Shown here piece after piece: positions 18,543 through 22,590 of a stretch of DNA of 22,590 bases (position 1 is the first letter of the stretch; each line of letters begins with the position of its first letter). A program made the position numbers and the translations under genes. The notes beneath the pieces were generated by a model. It ran no database searches. It had not been told where the DNA came from and worked only from the letters and a program-made list of their open reading frames with translations. Source of the stretch: Euprymna scolopes (lineage: Eukaryota; Mollusca; Cephalopoda; Sepiida; Sepiolidae). The stretch covers positions 62,482,784 to 62,505,373 of the forward strand of contig CM044495.1 of NCBI GenBank assembly GCA_024364805.1, read 5' to 3'.

Positions 18543-18991
18543 AATCTTCTGTATGGATCACTTTAACAGTCTGAAATGAATGCCGGCTCCTAACCCTCCA
18601 TACTCTTTAAATTGATTTCTAAGCTCCTTTTCAGCTTTTGCCTCTGGTCTATTACTAATGTTGGGACGATTAATCGGAATCAGGAGTTGAAAAAATAGAA
18701 TGTTTTGATATATCAGGATCGGTATGAGGATCGGAAAAAAATTTGTGCCTGTTTTCCGATGCTAAAAGCGATTCTTTTATTTTCTTTTTCTTCTTTTGCC
18801 TTTTATGTTCAAAATTTGAATTTCCCATTGCTGGTACTCATGATAAAATGATTAATATTGATTGATTTTAAATCACCGGCAAAACCAGACTCTATAGATC
18901 GCCTCCACAACAAGAATATTTTTACAGTTGCATATATTACATGAGGTTTTACGAGGATTTGAATAAAGAAATATAAAGTAATTATCTATAG

Positions 18992-19783
18992 CTAGTAGGG
19001 AGACCTGACGTTGGTCAGGATTGAATGAGGATCAACAAATGTTCCATCCTCACACCCTTTTGTTGTCATCGGAATCAGTGAAATCGCTCATTTTTAATCA
19101 AATCAATTGATTTCCTGCTCTAGTTAGGGAGTCCCCACTCCGTAATATACCGGAGGAAGCTTCACATGCCCTCACTCATGGCTTAGTCTCAAATACATTA
19201 TAGTCTACATTGCACTGTAGAGAATTCTATAAAATTATCTGTAAATAATGGCTTCAGTTAAAGTTTAAAATGGAAAAGTCAAGTATCATGCTTCAATTGT
19301 GCTTTAAACTGAAACAATCATTTCGAGTGTGCCCCTGTTTTGAATGCGCTACTTTTGAGTTTATGAAATTATTTTTACATAATCACTTAAAATAAAAGTA
19401 AACGTACAACTATCAATTATCATGGTTCTTTTCGAACACGCCCTTGTCTTATAAAAGAATCTATAAATTATTTTATAGACTGGGCCTTTCTGCTTGTGCA
19501 GTGATAAAACAACTCAAACGTACTTGTAATGTTTGATTGTATAAAAGTGTTAACTTTGATCAAAATTGGACTTCCTTCTTGAATGAGGTTTTTTCGATTA
19601 TCGGTTTTGACACTAATCAGATGCATTCCAATACAAAACTTATGTGAGAACACTCTCAAACACATTAGAGACCTTCGTGTGAAATTTCAAAATATCGGTC
19701 GAGCTGTTTAGGAAATCATAAAGAGTGAACTCACACACACACAGGCACAAACACGCACAAAGTTCTTTTTATATAATAGTAGA
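18992..19783 (-). mobile_element. Non-autonomous Helitron-like element, copy 2
   Basis: On the minus strand the 5' end is TCTACTATTATATAAAAAG at 19783 and the 3' end is GACCAACGTCAGGTC (a short hairpin) then TCCCTACTAG ending at 18992. The final CTAG is the Helitron-type terminus. The CTAAACAGCTCGACCGATAT block just inside the 5' end is the counterpart of the copy 1 block near 10550. Lengths are close (792 and about 818 bp). One internal unit present twice in copy 1 is partly rearranged here. No coding capacity remains. Confidence 0.65.
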
Positions 19784-19870
19784 GATAGAAATATTTAAAG
19801 GATATAAAAGAATCAGAATCAGTACTCATATCGGAATCGAAATTTAAAATCAATTAGATAATTGGGTCAA

Positions 19871-20064
19871 TTTTTACGATATGCCCCAGCGTATTATATA
19901 TACCCTAACCTCGCCATGTTAAGAACGGCTTTCGGAATAAATATCCCCCCACCTCGAAAGCCGTTCTTAATATGAGGAGGTTGGGTGGGTGTATATTCCG
20001 AAAGCCATTCTTAACATAAGGTGGTTGGGGGTGTTTATACTACGCTGGAGTAGGTCGTAAAAAA
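19871..20064. repeat. Small inverted-repeat element (MITE-like)
   Basis: The left arm (19871-19941) runs from TTTTTACGATATGCCCCAGC to GGCTTTCGGAATA. The right arm (19997-20064) is its reverse complement with about 80-85 percent match, ending CGCTGGAGTAGGTCGTAAAA. The middle repeats GAAAGCCGTTCTTAA once more, so three copies of that core lie in alternating orientation. It carries no protein and is inserted in the hAT-like element. Confidence 0.65.
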
Positions 20065-20280
20065 TACTGATAATTGTATCTGAATTGGGGAAAAATATTG
20101 GAATCGTCCTATCACTAATATTGAGGCTAAGTACTTTCGTCCCTAACTCGATTAATAATAAAATTAAACTATTACTATAGACACTTCCTCATAAATGAAT
20201 CATCTTGTGCCATACTGAGGATTAGTTCTTTAATTCAAGCATATTATCCAGACAACGGCTCATCACATAGATTATGTATT

Positions 20281-20795
20281 TTGTTTACTCTTTATTCACC
20301 CACACTACGCACATTTTATGGATGGGAGTCACGGACTGTCTACCAACGGCATGCTAAAAAATTAAATCGGTTCCACACCACCAGTCTGAGGAAAATGCTT
20401 GACATAGGCTGGCAGGAAAGGATACCAGACACAGAAGTCCTCACTTGTGCTGGACTCCCAAGCATCCCCACTATCCTGATGAAGGTTCAGCTTCGCTTGG
20501 CTGTGCATGCAGCCCACAGACTACCCAAGAAGCTTCTGTTTGCTGAGCTCTAACATGGCAAGCGCTTCCATGGCCTTCAATGCTGATCCATCATCAAGCA
20601 AACCGCTTTAGATAGAGCCAAGCGGCAGGTCGCTGTTCATGACGGTGCCCGCAAATATGAAAGTGACCGAAAAGTTGCTGCAGAGAAGCACAGAAAGGGC
20701 AGGAAGAACAATGTTTTAAAGCCCTCGATATCTGCTACCATTTCAGTCGTATTCTTTCTAATAACAGCGATTTACAAATTTATGAGGCAGGTCAA
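20281..20795 (+). pseudogene. LINE reverse-transcriptase C-terminal fragment, second family
   Basis: An open stretch of 90 codons (20281-20553) reads through ESRTVYQRHAKKLNRFHTT, LRKMLDIGWQERIPDTEVL and AGLPSIPTILMKVQLRLAVH, the familiar C-terminal region of an RTE/CR1-type LINE polyprotein. After a stop and frame change it goes on with DRAKRQVAVHDGARKYESDR (about 20611-20670) and a faint end block resembling the terminal zinc knuckle of these elements (about 20729-20790). It differs from the LINE at 9145-10190. The reverse-transcriptase core and endonuclease are absent, so it is a 5'-truncated dead copy. Confidence 0.75.
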
Positions 20796-21121
20796 GGGAT
20801 GGTTGGTGGCTTTTATGTTGGCAGAAATTTATCGGTATAATTTTAATTGTGTCTTTTAGTCGAGATCAGTGAACAGAATTTGGTCGTGAAAGAGACTTGC
20901 ATATTAGAAAAAATCGGATCAATGAATTGACGTTTCTAGCAATTACTTCTTTTAGTCCAATTGTTTATTCGAGAACGGTGAGTGCAAAGAGTTATTTACT
21001 GATTTGAACAGAACGTAATTGCATTACAAACTTTGTTTCATTATTGTTAAATACACACGACTGCCAGCTAACATTTTCAAAGTAAATGATGCGGCATCCT
21101 ACCCATCATTTGTATTATTTG
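20796..21121. other. No gene seen; spacer
   Basis: No coding frame or recognisable repeat between the LINE fragment and the third foldback. Confidence 0.4.
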
Positions 21122-21383
21122 TATTATTTGAACCACTATTCTCATCTTGAGTGTTATTTTCATAACGCCCTACTTTCTCCATGTGTCTCTTGTCAGAACT
21201 CGGGAATCTGCAAAGATTTTTTTAACTGAAGCCTTTATTTGATTCATGGGGGTAGCCTGCACGCATTCGACAAGAAAGATTTCCGAGTTCGACAAGAGAC
21301 CCATGAAGGAAGGTCGGAGTTTACATTGGCCGGAACGTTGTGAAAATAACACTCAAGATGAGAACATTAGTCTGAATAATAAG
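21122..21383. repeat. Foldback element, copy C (best preserved)
   Basis: The left arm (about 21122-21210) and right arm (about 21290-21383) are reverse complements over roughly 90-100 bp. TATTCTCATCTTGAGTGTTA on the left pairs with TAACACTCAAGATGAGAA on the right, and CATGTGTCTCTTGTCAGAAC pairs with GTTCGACAAGAGACCCATG. The centre holds about 60-80 bp. The right arm contains GGTCGGAGTTTACATTGGCC and GGAACGTTGTG, the block also seen in copies A and B. It carries no protein. Confidence 0.7.
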
Positions 21384-21780
21384 ACGAATTATCAATCATT
21401 ATCTCAAAAATTCAAGAATATCTCTAGTTTATAAAATGGTGTTGTTTATCACTGAAAATCGAAAAATATCCGACTTCAGCCCCCCCCCTTTTGCCTCCTA
21501 ATCCCGTACAAATATCTGACTTACAAAACAAAAAGAATGTTTACAAAAGACTGTTTTTCCACAAATAAATAAAAAAAATTTTAATAGTTGAAAATACGAG
21601 AATCTTGAAAAAAAAATTGATGTCCCAAGAAAGAGATATACATTTTTGAAGTAGTTTAGTCATTTTGGCTACAATAATTGAATAATATAGTGGAATAAGT
21701 TGCTTTTACGAATGAGTGTTCATGATCGTAGCTGGTAATGTTCTGAAGCCTTTGCTGCATCTTTCAACATCTATCCTCAG
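21384..21780. other. No gene seen; possible intron end
   Basis: AT-rich spacer with a C run at 21480-21489. The last 30 bases are pyrimidine-rich and end in CTATCCTCAG, a good match to a splice acceptor for the candidate exon that follows. Confidence 0.35.
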
Positions 21781-21948
21781 GCTACCCTACCCGTTCGCAT
21801 TTATGGATTACACCAACCAATCATATTCTTGAAAGAAGGAGTCCAGAAGTATTCATTACATGAAAAGCGCTTAAAGGAAGCAATTGTTCACTGTTCTCCC
21901 CTATTAAACACAGATGGTGATTCATCACCAAGACTCAGTCTCTTTTAA
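21781..21948 (+). CDS. Candidate terminal exon of an unidentified host gene
   Basis: From the acceptor-like CTATCCTCAG the frame stays open for 55 codons to a TAA at 21946-21948. The peptide includes LPVRIYGLHQPIIFLKEGVQ, KYSLHEKRLKEAIVHC and SPLLNTDGDSSPRLSLF. Its composition is mixed and protein-like, with acidic, basic and hydrophobic residues in balance, unlike the Phe/Ile/Lys-rich chance frames around it. The exon begins in phase 0 if this acceptor is used. The same frame is also open upstream to about 21752, without an ATG. I do not recognise the protein. There is no AATAAA soon after it, only an ATTAAA near 22247. It could instead be an orphan fragment of a repeat. Confidence 0.35.
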   Translation, partial: ATLPVRIYGLHQPIIFLKEGVQKYSLHEKRLKEAIVHCSPLLNTDGDSSPRLSLF

Positions 21949-22405
21949 TTAACCATGTATGTTGTGGCAGTATTTTTGAAGTGTAATTGATTCATCGTTA
22001 TCCATGTTTTCTTATGACCCTCAAACCTTTTTTTTTATATGAGACCTTTCAATGAGTATTTACTCTGCTGATATCTACAGAATCGTTTCTGTTAATATAA
22101 AAGACACGAGCTTTAATTTTATTCGTGCAGGTGAAGTTACTTCCCTTGAAACAGAGTCGCGTTCCTTGGTTGAACTATTTTATTTTTGGGTTCTTCATTT
22201 CAGTAGATTTATTTTAGCGTTTGAGAACAATTACGTTGCATATATCAATTAAAGAAGTTTAAAGTTAAAATTCACAAAATAAGGTACTGAGCACTAACTT
22301 GGTTTTTCTCGTCAAGAACATTGATTTGTAAAGCACTTTCTGCTTCAGATAATGGATTTTGACGACAATGGCGTTTTTGAAAAGCGTCAAGAACAATGTG
22401 ACATC
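21949..22405. other. No gene supported; possible 3' UTR
   Basis: If 21781-21948 is a real last exon, this would start with its 3' UTR. A 66-codon plus-strand frame (22052-22252) and the first part of a 90-codon minus-strand frame (22272-22544) show no known domain. Confidence 0.35.
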
Positions 22406-22590
22406 TAATATATAAAATGTTTGTGCGTGCGTGTATGTTTGTATGTCTCGTAAAAACTTTCGACAAAGGTGATAAACCGTAGTGAAATTGGTATCGTTTT
22501 AAAGCTCCATCCTTCGGACAACAAATATCAAAAGATTGGTCCAAAACATTCAGCCCTTCACTCTCAACTGAGCAGTTTTGTACAAGGAGG
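22406..22590 (+). mobile_element. Helitron-like 5' end, cut by the window edge
   Basis: A followed by TCTAATATATAAAATG, a GTGCGTGCGTG run and TCTCGTAAAAACTTTCGACA matches the general form of Helitron 5' ends and resembles the 5' ends of the elements at 10503 and 19783. The element runs off the window, so its type and length are unknown. Confidence 0.45.

Larger units (their letters stand above)
18656..20117. mobile_element. hAT-like non-autonomous element with nested insertions
   Basis: The left end TAATGTTGGGACGATT (18656) and the reverse complement of the right end, TAGTGATAGGACGATT (20117), match at 13 of 16 positions. Such T/CAG-GTTGGGACGATT-like ends resemble hAT-type terminal repeats. 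Subterminal GATTCCGAT/ATCGGAATC motifs recur near both ends. No transposase is present. A Helitron-like element (18992-19783) and a small inverted-repeat element (19871-20064) have landed inside. No clean 8-bp target duplication is seen, so the superfamily call is tentative. Confidence 0.45.

Noticed and set aside
18223-18561. 112-codon minus-strand frame across the right inverted repeat
   Set aside because: It has protein-like patches, but most of it is AT-rich with a run of Ile from an ATT repeat, and it spans the terminal repeat.
22272-22544. 90-codon minus-strand frame near the right edge as an exon
   Set aside because: Part of it overlaps the Helitron-like 5' end, and no strong splice sites or known domain are visible.
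1-22590. CRISPR array, bacterial operon, or prophage
   Set aside because: No regularly spaced repeats, no operon-like gene packing and no ribosome binding sites. The repeat content is that of an animal genome.

Overview
This is an animal genomic window made almost entirely of decayed repeats. It is AT-rich, with LINE tails, a tRNA-derived SINE, Helitron-like elements, Tc1/mariner and hAT-like remnants, foldback elements, long microsatellites and an LTR fossil. I see no operons, no intact long gene, and no rRNA or standard tRNA gene. The mix of repeats is what I would expect of a cephalopod or another mollusc. That is recognition by style, not a database match.

Layout. 1-2.6 kb: a GC-richer unclassified block, an internally deleted Tc1/mariner element (1506-1975, minus) and the first of three related foldback elements. 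2.6-5.7 kb: short 3' tails of one jockey/I-like LINE family in both orientations, a perfect 27-bp hairpin, a 90-bp tandem duplication and a minus-strand SINE. 5.9-6.2 kb: a long TA microsatellite beside a 166-bp near-perfect palindrome whose two arms each fit the hammerhead ribozyme fold. 7-10.2 kb: a Helitron-type 3' hairpin, another LINE tail, a second foldback and a 1-kb LINE fragment with the YADD reverse-transcriptase motif. 10.5-11.8 kb: a non-autonomous Helitron-like element running straight into a compound microsatellite.

12.4-18.5 kb is the most interesting part. It holds a decayed, intron-free gene of about 5.4 kb with two N-terminal C2HC zinc modules, a FEN1/XPG-like PIN nuclease domain and a cysteine-rich tail. 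Inverted repeats of about 80-95 bp lie nearly symmetrically outside it, 374 bp before the ATG and 364 bp after the stop. This suggests an undescribed DNA transposon family of about 6.2 kb rather than a simple host pseudogene. A pair of LTR-like repeats later landed inside it.

18.6-20.1 kb is a nest: a hAT-like element holds a minus-strand copy of the same Helitron-like family seen at 10.5 kb, plus a small inverted-repeat MITE. 20.3-22.6 kb holds a second type of LINE fragment, the third foldback, one possible terminal exon of an unidentified host gene (21781-21948), and a Helitron-like 5' end cut by the window edge.

No set of genes here works together. The window is a record of successive insertions, and the candidate exon is the only possible live host coding sequence I can point to.
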